From: Anaerolineaceae bacterium
GTDB taxonomy: Bacteria > Chloroflexota > Anaerolineae > Anaerolineales > Anaerolineaceae
Direction of reading: 5' to 3'
Length of the DNA stretch: 64,000 nt
NCBI GenBank assembly: GCA_030653365.1
Contig: JAURZL010000007.1
Span: 248,001 to 312,000 of the forward strand
Both the position numbers and the translations under genes were made by a program. This document shows, one piece after another, positions 9,039 through 17,720 of this stretch. Under the pieces are notes generated by a model, which saw only the letters and a list, made by a program, of their open reading frames with translations, ran no database searches and was not told the DNA's origin. Positions within the stretch are counted from its first letter, which is position 1, and each line of letters opens with the position of its first letter.

Positions 9039-9995
9039 ATGCGAACTTTCGTAACAGGTGCTGCGGGCTTTATTGGAAGTAATTTGGCTGATTATTTATT
9101 AAAAATGGGAATTGAAGTTGTTGGATATGATAATTTTTCAACAGGTCATCATGAATTCCTGAGAGGTGCCATAGAACATAAAAATTTTTCTCTGGTTAAA
9201 GGGGATACATTAGATATTGATAATTTGACTAACTCAATGAAAGGATGTGATTTTATTTTTCATCTTGCCGCGAATGCAGATGTTCGTTTCGGTACTGAAC
9301 ATCCACGTAAGGATCTTGAGCAAAATACTATTGCAACGTTCAATGTTTTAGAAGCAATGCGACTGAATGGTATTCAACGAATTGCCTTTTCATCAACTGG
9401 TTCAATTTATGGAGAATCTAATATTATTCCCACACCAGAAAATGCTCCATTTCCGATTCAAACATCACTTTATGGGGCTTCAAAACTGGCATGTGAGGGG
9501 TTACTACAAGCTTATGCAGAAGGTTTTGATTTTCAGTGTTATATTTTTCGTTTTGTTTCTATTCTAGGTAAAAGATATTCTCACGGGCATGTATTTGATT
9601 TTTACAAATCTTTGAATAACAATTCTGAAAATTTAAAAGTATTAGGGAATGGGCATCAAAGAAAATCTTATTTAAATATTCAGGATTGTCTAGACGCGAT
9701 ATTCCTTGCGATTGAAAAAGCAAAAGAGAAAATCAATATATTCAATCTTGGTACGGATGAGACATGTGAAGTTAATGATTCGATACGGTGGATCACTGAA
9801 TCCTTAAATTTAAACCCTGGTTTGATTTATAGTGGTGGAGATCGAGGATGGATTGGTGATAACCCATTAATTTTTTTGGATTGTAATAAAATTCGTTCTC
9901 TTGGATGGAAACCTAAATTTTCCATTCAAGAAAGTATATTACAGACTTTGAATTTTTTGCGTAAGAACAAATGGTTATTGGAGAATAGTAAATGA
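9039..9995 (+). CDS. NAD-dependent epimerase/dehydratase (extended SDR)
   Basis: MRTFVTGAAGFIGSNL carries the GxxGxxG NAD-binding loop; HLAANADVR and FSSTGSIYG follow, and YGASK supplies the catalytic Tyr145 and Lys149. Length 318 fits UDP-glucose 4-epimerase-like enzymes. It acts on an NDP-sugar in the cytoplasm; given the downstream heptose genes, the substrate may be the nucleotide-activated heptose, but that is inference. The start has GAGTGA upstream. Its stop overlaps the next gene by 4 bases (ATGA), so the two are translationally coupled. Confidence 0.85.
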   Translation: MRTFVTGAAGFIGSNLADYLLKMGIEVVGYDNFSTGHHEFLRGAIEHKNFSLVKGDTLDIDNLTNSMKGCDFIFHLAANADVRFGTEHPRKDLEQNTIATFNVLEAMRLNGIQRIAFSSTGSIYGESNIIPTPENAPFPIQTSLYGASKLACEGLLQAYAEGFDFQCYIFRFVSILGKRYSHGHVFDFYKSLNNNSENLKVLGNGHQRKSYLNIQDCLDAIFLAIEKAKEKINIFNLGTDETCEVNDSIRWITESLNLNPGLIYSGGDRGWIGDNPLIFLDCNKIRSLGWKPKFSIQESILQTLNFLRKNKWLLENSK

Positions 9996-11296
9996 ATATT
10001 TGTGTTGAAGGTCTTTGGCATTTAGGTGCTGTTACTGCTGCATGCTTGGCATCGGGTGGGCACCATGTTAGTGGTCTAGATTTTGATAATGAAGTAGTAA
10101 ATGAGTTAACAAAAGGATTTCCTCCAATTTATGAACCAGACCTCAAAGAGTTGATTAATGAAGGAATAATAAATGGGAATTTAATATTTACCTCGGATTG
10201 CGAGAAGGCCTTAGAAAAAGCCGATTTGGTCTGGATAACTTACGATACTCCTGTAGATGATAACGATCAAGCGGATGTTAAATACGTAATTGACCGAGTT
10301 CAGCGAATTTTTCCTTATTTAACTGATAACATGACAATTTTAATTTCATCACAACTTCCTGTTGGTACTACCCGTGAACTTGAAAATTTATTCAAACAAA
10401 GCTATCCTAATACATCTGTGACCTTTTGTTATTCACCAGAAAATTTACGACTTGGCAAAGCAATTAATGTTTTTAAGAATCCAGACCGAGTCGTCGTAGG
10501 GCTTCGAAATGATAAGGATAGAGAAAAAATAGTTAATTTATTCTCCCCATTTACATTGAATATTGAATGGATGAACGTTGAATCAGCGGAAATGACGAAA
10601 CACGCGATAAACGCTTTTCTTGCCACTTCAGTTGTATTTATAAATGAACTTGCAGAAATATGTGAAAAAGTAGGTGCTGATGCAAAGGAAGTTGAAAGGG
10701 GTTTGAAAAGTGAGTCAAGAATCGGTCCTAAATCATATTTAGGTCCTGGTGTGGCATTTAGTGGTGGAACGTTAGCTCGCGATATTGATTTTTTAATAAA
10801 GGTGAGTCATGATTTAGCAATCCCTTCTTATTTATTTCATGCAGTCAAAGCGAGCAATCAAGCCCATAAACATTGGGCTATTCGAAAACTGGAAGAAGAA
10901 TTTATACAACTAAACGCAAGAAAAATCGCGTTATGGGGTTTGACTTACAAACCCGGAACAGATACTCTCCGCCGTTCGATGGCAATTGATTTGTGTCAAT
11001 GGTTAATAAGCCATAACGCACAAGTAATGGTTCATGATCCTGTTGTGAAAGTTTTACCTGATTTCTTGAAAGAAAAAGTGCGGTTATGTTTAACTCCAAT
11101 TGACGCAATTCAGGATACAGATGCCTTAATTATTACAACAGAATGGCCTGAGTATAAGTTGATTAATTCAGAAGAAATTGTTTCCAAAATGAAAAAACCA
11201 ATTATTATTGATGCTAATCGTTTCCTAGAGAGAACATTGGGATTTGATAATCGGATTAACTATTTGTCTGTAGGAAAGGCTAAATATGAATTATGA
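9992..11296 (+). CDS. UDP-glucose/GDP-mannose dehydrogenase family protein lacking the catalytic Cys
   Basis: All three family domains are visible: an N-terminal NAD domain (ICVEGLWHLGAVTAACLA), the central domain (MTKHAINAFLATSVVFINE, with the conserved Lys203 and Asn207), and the C-terminal UDP-binding domain (ALWGLTYKPGTDTLRRS). The usual FGGSCFPKD active-site loop reads FSGGTLARD, so Thr260 stands where Cys forms the thiohemiacetal; Asp264 is kept. The codon is an unambiguous ACG. Known family members need this Cys for the second oxidation, so this protein may stop at the aldehyde, run another reaction, or be inactive. Overlaps the epimerase by 4 and the SDR by 11 bases. Confidence 0.82.
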   Translation: MNICVEGLWHLGAVTAACLASGGHHVSGLDFDNEVVNELTKGFPPIYEPDLKELINEGIINGNLIFTSDCEKALEKADLVWITYDTPVDDNDQADVKYVIDRVQRIFPYLTDNMTILISSQLPVGTTRELENLFKQSYPNTSVTFCYSPENLRLGKAINVFKNPDRVVVGLRNDKDREKIVNLFSPFTLNIEWMNVESAEMTKHAINAFLATSVVFINELAEICEKVGADAKEVERGLKSESRIGPKSYLGPGVAFSGGTLARDIDFLIKVSHDLAIPSYLFHAVKASNQAHKHWAIRKLEEEFIQLNARKIALWGLTYKPGTDTLRRSMAIDLCQWLISHNAQVMVHDPVVKVLPDFLKEKVRLCLTPIDAIQDTDALIITTEWPEYKLINSEEIVSKMKKPIIIDANRFLERTLGFDNRINYLSVGKAKYEL

Positions 11297-12161
11297 TTTG
11301 AAAGGGTGTTCAGCAATAATTACCGGTGCAAGCCAGGGTCTTGGATTTGAAATATGTCGTTTTTATGTTCAGGCTGGGGCAAATGTTATTATGTGTGCGC
11401 GGAATGAAAAATTATTAGAAGAAGCACATCAAAAAATAAAGGATTATTCTAGTCCAAAACAAATAGTTTTAGCAGTCAGGTCTGATGTGTCTAAAGAAGA
11501 AGATGTTAAAAGGATCGTAGAAATTGCTTTAACTAATTGTCCAGATCTAAATATACTTGTCAATAACGCAGGAGTTTATGGTCCAAAAGGACTACTGGAA
11601 GATGTTGATTGGTCAGAATGGGTTCAAGCCATTCAAATCAATTTGTTGGGATCAGTTTTATTATGCAAAGAAATTCTGCCACATTTTAAGTCAAAACGTT
11701 ATGGAAAAATCATACAACTTTCTGGTGGAGGGGCAACTGCACCATTACCTCGAATAAGTGCTTATGCAGCATCAAAAGCAGCAGTTATACGTTTTATTGA
11801 GACTTTGGCTGAAGAAGTACGTGAATTTGGAATTGATGTTAATGCAATTGCACCTGGTGCGTTAAACACGCGTCTATTGGATGATGTTATAGAAGCAGGT
11901 CCAGAGAAGGTGGGAACCTTTTTTTACGAACGAGCTTTAAAACAAAAGGCTACTGGTGGAACAGAGCTTGAAAAAGGTGCAGCACTATCTGTTTTTCTTG
12001 CCTCCAAATCAAGTGATGGGATTACAGGAAAATTAATCAGTGCTGTGTGGGACCCATGGGAAAAATTCAATGAACATATAGAAGAGCTCCAGACCACTGA
12101 TTTATATACATTACGAAGAATTGTTCCAAAAGACCGGGGTTTTAATTGGGGAGACGTATGA
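11286..12161 (+). CDS. Short-chain dehydrogenase/reductase (classical SDR)
   Basis: TGASQGLG (residues 13-20) is the cofactor loop, NNAG is at 93-96, and Ser146, Tyr160 and Lys164 (YAASK) form the catalytic set. The length of 291 includes an unusual ~40-residue C-terminal extension (WDPWEKFNEHIEEL...). Cys-Ala-Arg-Asn at the end of beta-2 hints at NADP preference. The start ATG lies inside the upstream dehydrogenase gene. Probably a keto-sugar reductase acting on an intermediate made by the neighbouring oxidoreductases; substrate is inference. Confidence 0.82.
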   Translation: MNYDLKGCSAIITGASQGLGFEICRFYVQAGANVIMCARNEKLLEEAHQKIKDYSSPKQIVLAVRSDVSKEEDVKRIVEIALTNCPDLNILVNNAGVYGPKGLLEDVDWSEWVQAIQINLLGSVLLCKEILPHFKSKRYGKIIQLSGGGATAPLPRISAYAASKAAVIRFIETLAEEVREFGIDVNAIAPGALNTRLLDDVIEAGPEKVGTFFYERALKQKATGGTELEKGAALSVFLASKSSDGITGKLISAVWDPWEKFNEHIEELQTTDLYTLRRIVPKDRGFNWGDV

Positions 12162-12162
12162 G

Positions 12163-13164
12163 ATGGAACAGACATTAAAAATTTCCATTGTAGGGTGTGG
12201 TTTGATTGGACAGAAGCGTGCAAAAGCTCTTGGAAATTATTCTTTGAAGTATTGTGTTGACATTGATGAAAATCGCGCATACTCTTTGGCTAATTTCTAT
12301 CCAGGTTCGATTGCGACCAAAAATTGGAAAAAAGCAGTCTCAGATCCAGAAATTGGTTTAGTCATTGTATCAACAACCAACCAATCTTTGGCTGAAATTA
12401 GTTGCGAAGCTGCTAGATTCGGAAAACATATTTTAGTTGAGAAGCCAGCAGGAAGAAATACAAATGAAATTTCTGAAATCATTAAATTTTCTGAAGAAAA
12501 TCAAGTTCAGGTTCGAGTGGGTTTTAACCATCGCTATCATCCTGCCATGCTTAAAGCAAAAGAATTATTCGATGCAGGGGAATTAGGTGATCTGATGTTT
12601 ATCAGGGGAAGATATGGACATGGTGGAAGATTGGGATATGATAGAGAGTGGAGGGCAAACCCTAAAACATCAGGAGGTGGGGAATTATTAGACCAAGGGG
12701 TTCACCTAATCGATCTATCTCGGTGGTTTCTTGGTGATTTTGAAGTAGTTAATGGCTTTTCACATACATATTATTGGGATATGCCTGTTGATGATAATGG
12801 ATTTATGACTTTGCGCACAAAAAAAAATCAAGTTGCCTTTTTACATGTTAGCTGTACTGAGTGGAAAAATCTCTTCTCTTTAGAAATATACGGCAAAAAT
12901 GCAAAATTACACATTGAAGGTTTAGGGGGCAGTTATGGAATTGAGAAACTATCCTTTTACAAAATGACTCCTCAAATGGGACCACCGGAAACTATAATAT
13001 GGGAATATCCTAGAGGAGATAATTCTTGGTTGCTAGAATTTAATGAATTTTTAGACGACATCAAGAACTCCCGTCTTCCTTCTGCAAATTTATATGATGC
13101 TTTAGCAGCAGTGAAGATTGTAGAAACGATATCACAGGAATCCGGTTATGATTATAACTCGTAG
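12163..13164 (+). CDS. Gfo/Idh/MocA-family oxidoreductase
   Basis: SIVGCGLIGQKRAKALG is the Rossmann loop, EKPAGRN (Glu93-Lys94-Pro95) the signature, and GGGELLDQGVHLIDLSRW contains the GxxDxxxH catalytic stretch. I chose ATG 12163 because GGGAG lies 9 bases upstream and the NAD domain starts at once; a TTG at 12121 would add 14 unrelated residues overlapping the SDR. It likely oxidises or reduces a hydroxyl on an NDP-sugar or sugar phosphate. The gene ends 17 bases inside the HddA-like kinase, so it belongs to the same operon. Confidence 0.85.
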   Translation: MEQTLKISIVGCGLIGQKRAKALGNYSLKYCVDIDENRAYSLANFYPGSIATKNWKKAVSDPEIGLVIVSTTNQSLAEISCEAARFGKHILVEKPAGRNTNEISEIIKFSEENQVQVRVGFNHRYHPAMLKAKELFDAGELGDLMFIRGRYGHGGRLGYDREWRANPKTSGGGELLDQGVHLIDLSRWFLGDFEVVNGFSHTYYWDMPVDDNGFMTLRTKKNQVAFLHVSCTEWKNLFSLEIYGKNAKLHIEGLGGSYGIEKLSFYKMTPQMGPPETIIWEYPRGDNSWLLEFNEFLDDIKNSRLPSANLYDALAAVKIVETISQESGYDYNS

Positions 13165-14125
13165 CCCATTGCGTATTACATTGGGAGGTGGTGGCACAGA
13201 TCTCCCCTCTTATTATCAAGCATATGGCGGTTTTTTAATTGCAGCTGCAATTAATAAATACGTCTATGTTACAGTTATGCGTCCGTTCACGGAAGGAATT
13301 TTTCTAAAGTATTCGCACCTTGAAAAAGTAAGGAATACGAATGAAGTCCAGCATCCTATCATGCGGGAAGCAATTCAACTTTTGAATTTTAAAACTCCTC
13401 AAATTGAAATCACAACTCTTGCTGATATTCCATCCGGAACAGGTTTAGGATCTTCAGGAAGCTTTACAACTGCCTTACTGAAGGCATTGTTCACTCATAG
13501 GCGGCGTTTGTTAATGCCTGGAGAATTGGCAGAAATGGCTTGTGATATTGAAATAAAAAGACTTGGAGAACCAATCGGAAAACAAGATCAATATATTGCT
13601 GCATATGGTGGGATTACATGTTTTGAATTTAATTCCGATGATTCTGTTATTGCATATCCTTTGGCCATTAGTATGAATACTTTATTTGATCTTGAAGATA
13701 ATATTTTACTTTTTTTTACCGGTTATTCCAGAAGTGCCGGTGAGATTCTCAATGATCAGGATAAGCGCTCGAAGGATCTTGACCCACAAATGTTAGATAA
13801 TTTGCATTATGTTAAAGACCTTGGCATTCAAAGTAAGAAAGTTTTGGAATTAGGAAAAACTGATGAATTTGGGGCAATACTTCATGAACATTGGGAACTT
13901 AAACGGAAACGTTCGAGTGGAATCAGCAATCCTCAAATCGATGAATGGTATGATTTAGCCATGAAAAATGGCTCCTTGGGAGGAAAATTAGTTGGGGCAG
14001 GTGGTGGTGGTTTTTTGATGTTTTATGCCGAGGATCGTAAGAAATTAAGACAGGCTATGGATAAAGCTGGTTTAGAAGAAGTACGTTTTAGTTTTGATTT
14101 TGAAGGAACCAAGGTGCTGATCTAA
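13148..14125 (+). CDS. hddA: GHMP kinase, D-glycero-D-manno-heptose 7-phosphate kinase-like
   Basis: The N-terminus MIITRSPLRITLGGGGTDLP and the ATP loop IPSGTGLGSSGSFTTALL are typical of HddA and fucokinase-type GHMP kinases; KQDQYIAAYGGI and LVGAGGGGFLMFY complete the fold. Length 325 is normal for HddA. The predicted reaction is ATP-dependent 1-phosphorylation of D-glycero-alpha-D-manno-heptose 7-phosphate to the 1,7-bisphosphate. The family alone cannot exclude a fucose or related kinase, but isomerase, phosphatase and nucleotidyltransferase genes of the heptose pathway follow immediately. Confidence 0.78.
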   Translation: MIITRSPLRITLGGGGTDLPSYYQAYGGFLIAAAINKYVYVTVMRPFTEGIFLKYSHLEKVRNTNEVQHPIMREAIQLLNFKTPQIEITTLADIPSGTGLGSSGSFTTALLKALFTHRRRLLMPGELAEMACDIEIKRLGEPIGKQDQYIAAYGGITCFEFNSDDSVIAYPLAISMNTLFDLEDNILLFFTGYSRSAGEILNDQDKRSKDLDPQMLDNLHYVKDLGIQSKKVLELGKTDEFGAILHEHWELKRKRSSGISNPQIDEWYDLAMKNGSLGGKLVGAGGGGFLMFYAEDRKKLRQAMDKAGLEEVRFSFDFEGTKVLI

Positions 14126-14853
14126 TGGAATTATTTCCAATTGTAATCCTCGCGGGAGGTATGGCGACAAGATTACACCCTTTAACAGAAAAAATTCCAA
14201 AAGCGCTTGTCAAAATTGCTGGAGAACCTTTTATTGCTCATCAGTTAAGAATGTTGAAAAAAAAAGGTTTTTCAAAAATTGTTATGTGTGTTTGGTATAG
14301 GGTGGAGATGATTCAAGAATTTGTAGGTGATGGAAGTTCTTTTGGGTTAACCATCGCGTATTCAATAGATGGCGAACATCCGTTGGGTACTGCTGGTGCA
14401 ATTCGCAAAGCTTTTCCCTTGCTTCCAGATACATTTTTTGTCCTATATGGCGATTCTTATCTTTTGATTGACTACGAAAATATTCAAAATAAATTCATTG
14501 AATCGAACAAACCAGGATTAATGACAATATTACGAAATAATGGACTATGGGATAAAAGTAATGTTGAGTATAAGAATGGAAGTATTGTTTGTTATGATAA
14601 AAAAAATACAAATGAAAATATGAAATATATTGATTACGGTCTGGGTGTTTTCAAGAAAAGTGTATTTTCTCAATTGGAAGTAAACAAAAATTACGATTTA
14701 GCAGATATCTATCAGATGCTTATTCGGAATAATGAATTAACCTCAACGATAATGTCAAAAAGGTTTTATGAAGTTGGTTCATTTCAAGGAATCAAAGAAC
14801 TGGATCAATTATTGCGTGTAGAAAAGGAGAAGAATGGAACGAACATTCATTGA
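14125..14853 (+). CDS. hddC: Sugar-1-phosphate nucleotidyltransferase, HddC-like
   Basis: VILAGGMATRLHPLTEKIPK is the nucleotide-binding signature of this family, followed by VLYGDSYLLIDY (metal-binding Asp region) and YIDYGLGVF. At 242 residues it lacks the C-terminal left-handed helix, matching D-glycero-alpha-D-manno-heptose 1-phosphate guanylyltransferase and related short enzymes. Its ATG shares bases with the upstream stop (TAATG). Predicted to make GDP-heptose; the nucleotide used cannot be decided from motifs alone. Confidence 0.75.
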   Translation: MELFPIVILAGGMATRLHPLTEKIPKALVKIAGEPFIAHQLRMLKKKGFSKIVMCVWYRVEMIQEFVGDGSSFGLTIAYSIDGEHPLGTAGAIRKAFPLLPDTFFVLYGDSYLLIDYENIQNKFIESNKPGLMTILRNNGLWDKSNVEYKNGSIVCYDKKNTNENMKYIDYGLGVFKKSVFSQLEVNKNYDLADIYQMLIRNNELTSTIMSKRFYEVGSFQGIKELDQLLRVEKEKNGTNIH

Positions 14854-15439
14854 AGAATATTTACAGGAGGCAAGAGATATACTAAATAAAATTGATGTTG
14901 AGAAAATTAGTAAAATGGTTGATATTCTAGCAGAGACGAGAAATATTGGAGGAAGGTTGTTTTTTCTGGGAGTCGGTGGAAGTGCAGCAAATGCTTCACA
15001 TTCAGTGAATGATTTTCGAAAAATAGTAGGGATAGAAGCCTACACTCCAACAGACAATGTTTCGGAATTGACTGCCCGAACGAATGATGAAGGTTGGGAA
15101 AGTGTTTTTTATGAATGGTTAAAAGTGAGCCGCTTGAACGAAAAAGATTGTGTGTTTGTCTTTTCAGTCGGTGGCGGAAACCTGGAAAAAAATGTGAGCC
15201 CAAATCTTGTCTCAGCATTAAAATTTGCTAATGATGTTGGAAGTAAAATTATTGGTGTTGTCGGAAGAGATGGGGGATATGCAGCAAAAGTTGCGGATGT
15301 TTGTTTAATTATCCCTGTTGTTAATGAAATTAATGTTACGCCACATACCGAAGCTTTTCAAGCTGTTATCAATCATTTATTGGTATCTCATCCCAAGTTG
15401 AAAGCGAACCTCACTAAATGGGAATTAGTCAAAAATTAA
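14834..15439 (+). CDS. gmhA: Phosphoheptose isomerase-like SIS protein (GmhA type)
   Basis: A single SIS domain of 201 residues, the length of GmhA. FFLGVGGSAANASHSVNDF forms the phosphate loop with the first metal-site His; Asp stands where E. coli GmhA has the Glu ligand (HSVND versus H-x3-E), a difference I infer from memory of the E. coli motif. FSVGGGN and the C-terminal TPHTEAFQAVINHLL match the second half of the site. It would convert sedoheptulose 7-phosphate to D-glycero-D-manno-heptose 7-phosphate. It overlaps the nucleotidyltransferase by 20 bases and is followed at once by the GmhB-like gene. Confidence 0.75.
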   Translation: MERTFIEEYLQEARDILNKIDVEKISKMVDILAETRNIGGRLFFLGVGGSAANASHSVNDFRKIVGIEAYTPTDNVSELTARTNDEGWESVFYEWLKVSRLNEKDCVFVFSVGGGNLEKNVSPNLVSALKFANDVGSKIIGVVGRDGGYAAKVADVCLIIPVVNEINVTPHTEAFQAVINHLLVSHPKLKANLTKWELVKN

Positions 15440-15440
15440 G

Positions 15441-15980
15441 ATGAGAAGAGCAGTTTTTCTGGATCGTGATGGAGTAATTAATAAAGCAATCTTAAAAAAC
15501 AACAAGCCATTTCCACCTGAAAATATCGATCAATTTGTAATTTTAGAAAATGTTCACGAATTATTGAATAAATTATCCAATAATGGTTATTTGCTTTTTA
15601 TCGTTACTAACCAACCAGATGTATCCAGAGGAACACAATCCCAGGAAAAAGTAGAAGAAATACATAATTTCATAAAAATATCTTTACCAATTGAAGAAAT
15701 TTATGTATGTTTCCATGATGATCACGAAAATTGTTATTGTCGAAAACCAAAACCAGGTCTGTTATTCCAGGTAGAGAAATATGAGATAGATTATAGTAAT
15801 AGTTTTATGATTGGTGATCGTTGGAGGGACATTGGTGCTGGATTGGCCGCTGGATGTCACACAATATTAATTAACTATAATTATTTTGAAAACAATCATG
15901 GCTTTATTGCTGAGAAAGTTGTGTCCAATCTCTCAGAAGCAGTTGATTGGATTCTTAATTCAGGAGATAAAAATGATTAA
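15441..15980 (+). CDS. gmhB: HAD phosphatase, heptose bisphosphate phosphatase (GmhB type)
   Basis: FLDRDGVIN (Asp8, Asp10) is HAD motif I, VTNQPDVSRG motif II, and CYCRKPKPG plus MIGDRWRDI motifs III and IV. The CFHDDHENCYC stretch matches the zinc loop (C-x-H...C-x-C) that distinguishes GmhB from other histidinol-phosphatase-like HADs. At 179 residues it is full length. It removes one phosphate from heptose 1,7-bisphosphate before nucleotidyl transfer; the anomer is not predictable. It ends 8 bases inside the transaldolase gene. Confidence 0.85.
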   Translation: MRRAVFLDRDGVINKAILKNNKPFPPENIDQFVILENVHELLNKLSNNGYLLFIVTNQPDVSRGTQSQEKVEEIHNFIKISLPIEEIYVCFHDDHENCYCRKPKPGLLFQVEKYEIDYSNSFMIGDRWRDIGAGLAAGCHTILINYNYFENNHGFIAEKVVSNLSEAVDWILNSGDKND

Positions 15981-16692
15981 TTCGGTTGAAGAATTGAAAA
16001 TAAAATTATTCGCTGATGGAGCTAACAAAGATGATATTCTTCAAATGTATAAAAAACCATACATCAAAGGTTTCACCACGAATCCCACACTGATGAGGAA
16101 AGCAGGTGTGACCGATTATAAAGGATTTGCTTTAGATTTATTGTCAATTATTCAAGATTTGCCAATATCATTTGAAGTTTTTTCAGATGACCTGAATGAA
16201 ATGGAAAGCCAGGCAAATTTGATTTCATCTTGGGGTGAAAATGTCTTTGTAAAGATTCCTATAACAAATACTGAAGGGATTTCTACTGTTCCTATAATTA
16301 AATCTTTATCAAAAGAAAAAGTAAAGCTCAACATAACTGCCATGATGACTGTCGAACAAGTCAAATTAGTAAGTGAGGTAGTAAAAAATTCATCACAAAT
16401 TGTTCTATCAGTGTTTGCAGGAAGAATTGCTGACACTGGTTATGATCCAATTCCCTTGATGCAACAAGCTCTAGAATTAATTAATCCTTATCCAAAACAG
16501 GAATTATTGTGGGCAAGTCCGAGAGAATTGTTGAATATCATTCAAGCAGATATGATAGGATGTCATATAATTACAGCAACAACTGATGTATTGAAAAAAA
16601 TTGATTTAATTGGAAAAGATTTAACCGAATACTCTTTAGATACTGTGAAAATGTTCAGGGGAGATGCAATAAATGCAGGTTTTCACTTATAA
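15973..16692 (+). CDS. Transaldolase
   Basis: KGFTTNPTLMRKAG is the transaldolase/fructose-6-phosphate aldolase signature; VFVKIPITN supplies the Schiff-base Lys94, and ISFEVFSDD and ASPREL are further family motifs. I use ATG 15973 because AGGAG sits 6 bases before it; an earlier ATG in frame at 15886 adds residues encoded inside gmhB. Transaldolase forms or consumes sedoheptulose 7-phosphate, the GmhA substrate, so its place at the end of the heptose operon suggests dedicated precursor supply. That link is inference. Confidence 0.85.
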   Translation: MINSVEELKIKLFADGANKDDILQMYKKPYIKGFTTNPTLMRKAGVTDYKGFALDLLSIIQDLPISFEVFSDDLNEMESQANLISSWGENVFVKIPITNTEGISTVPIIKSLSKEKVKLNITAMMTVEQVKLVSEVVKNSSQIVLSVFAGRIADTGYDPIPLMQQALELINPYPKQELLWASPRELLNIIQADMIGCHIITATTDVLKKIDLIGKDLTEYSLDTVKMFRGDAINAGFHL

Positions 16693-16704
16693 AAAATTTA
16701 TATA

Positions 16705-17697
16705 ATGAAAATTTCTCTTATTGCTCTCATCCGAAACGAACAAGATATACTAAATGCTTTTCTCAATCATATTGATGGTTTATTTGATGAAGTGTTTCTG
16801 TTAGATCATCGATCAATAGATCACTCAAGTGAGATATTAAAGAAAGCAGCTGATCAAAGAAATGGCTTTCGATATATCCAAGTTGAAATGAATGGTGATT
16901 ATCAAAAAGAAATTTCAACCCTTCTCATACATCACCTTTTTAAAGATGGGGCGGATTTTGTTTTTTTCCTGGATTGCGATGAATTTTTTCTAATCAAAGA
17001 TAGAAATGAACTGGGCCAAAAAATCAAGACCCTTCAGGACAATACATCGATTGGAAGTGTGCGTTGGATTAATTGTTTTCCAGATAAATTGAGTGAATCA
17101 CAATTAAATTATCATACAAAAATCTGGGTGAGTGCTGATGATTCCTCTTTTTCTAAGGTCATAATTCCCCGGTCTGTTTATGAAAAATTCAATGGAGAGC
17201 TTTCATTATCACAAGGGAATCATCTGGTTATGCAATCAGATGGAAATCCTTTGGCTTCATTCGAAATTGGTCACCTTCTCCACATTCCGGTTCGGTCCAA
17301 AGAACAACTCATTTCCAAGGCAATTCGATCATCTTTATCAAATCAATCCAGATCCACAAAAAAACCAGGCGAATCTTACCAATATAACGAAATGTTAAAA
17401 TTAATTCGAAGTTCTAATTTGAGTGATGAGGAAATTAGAGGATGCGTAAACCTTTACCAAAAAGAGGGAAAAATTATCCCCATCACCAAAGAGGAATTAA
17501 GAAGTGATGATTGGCGTAAAACCAGTTTGTACAGATTGAAAGTAGCCAGAACGAAGAGATTTTCATATCGAATTCCAAGATATGATTATAAACAAATTAA
17601 TAATCAAGTGATCTCTGATCATATTTTATCTTTAGATGATGAAGATCCAGGGAGGATTACATTCTTAGAACCGGAATCGATTATCAAATTACTTTGA
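16705..17697 (+). CDS. Family 2 glycosyltransferase (Glyco_tranf_2_4-like)
   Basis: MKISLIALIRNEQDILNAFL, LLDHRSIDHSSEIL and FFLDCDEFFLI (the DXD-equivalent DCD) match the small GT2 subgroup that includes LPS core-type transferases. The C-terminal 150 residues contain many basic residues and no membrane segment. It starts 12 bases after transaldolase and is probably the last gene of the heptose operon, perhaps the transferase that uses the sugar made upstream (inference). The 454 bases after it hold a gene remnant and a promoter. Confidence 0.78.
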   Translation: MKISLIALIRNEQDILNAFLNHIDGLFDEVFLLDHRSIDHSSEILKKAADQRNGFRYIQVEMNGDYQKEISTLLIHHLFKDGADFVFFLDCDEFFLIKDRNELGQKIKTLQDNTSIGSVRWINCFPDKLSESQLNYHTKIWVSADDSSFSKVIIPRSVYEKFNGELSLSQGNHLVMQSDGNPLASFEIGHLLHIPVRSKEQLISKAIRSSLSNQSRSTKKPGESYQYNEMLKLIRSSNLSDEEIRGCVNLYQKEGKIIPITKEELRSDDWRKTSLYRLKVARTKRFSYRIPRYDYKQINNQVISDHILSLDDEDPGRITFLEPESIIKLL

Positions 17698-17720
17698 TTA
17701 GGGAAAAATCTGGATAATAA

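Noticed and set aside
12121..12162. TTG extension of the Gfo/Idh protein
   Set aside because: The 14 added residues lie in the SDR gene; ATG 12163 has GGGAG and starts the Rossmann fold.
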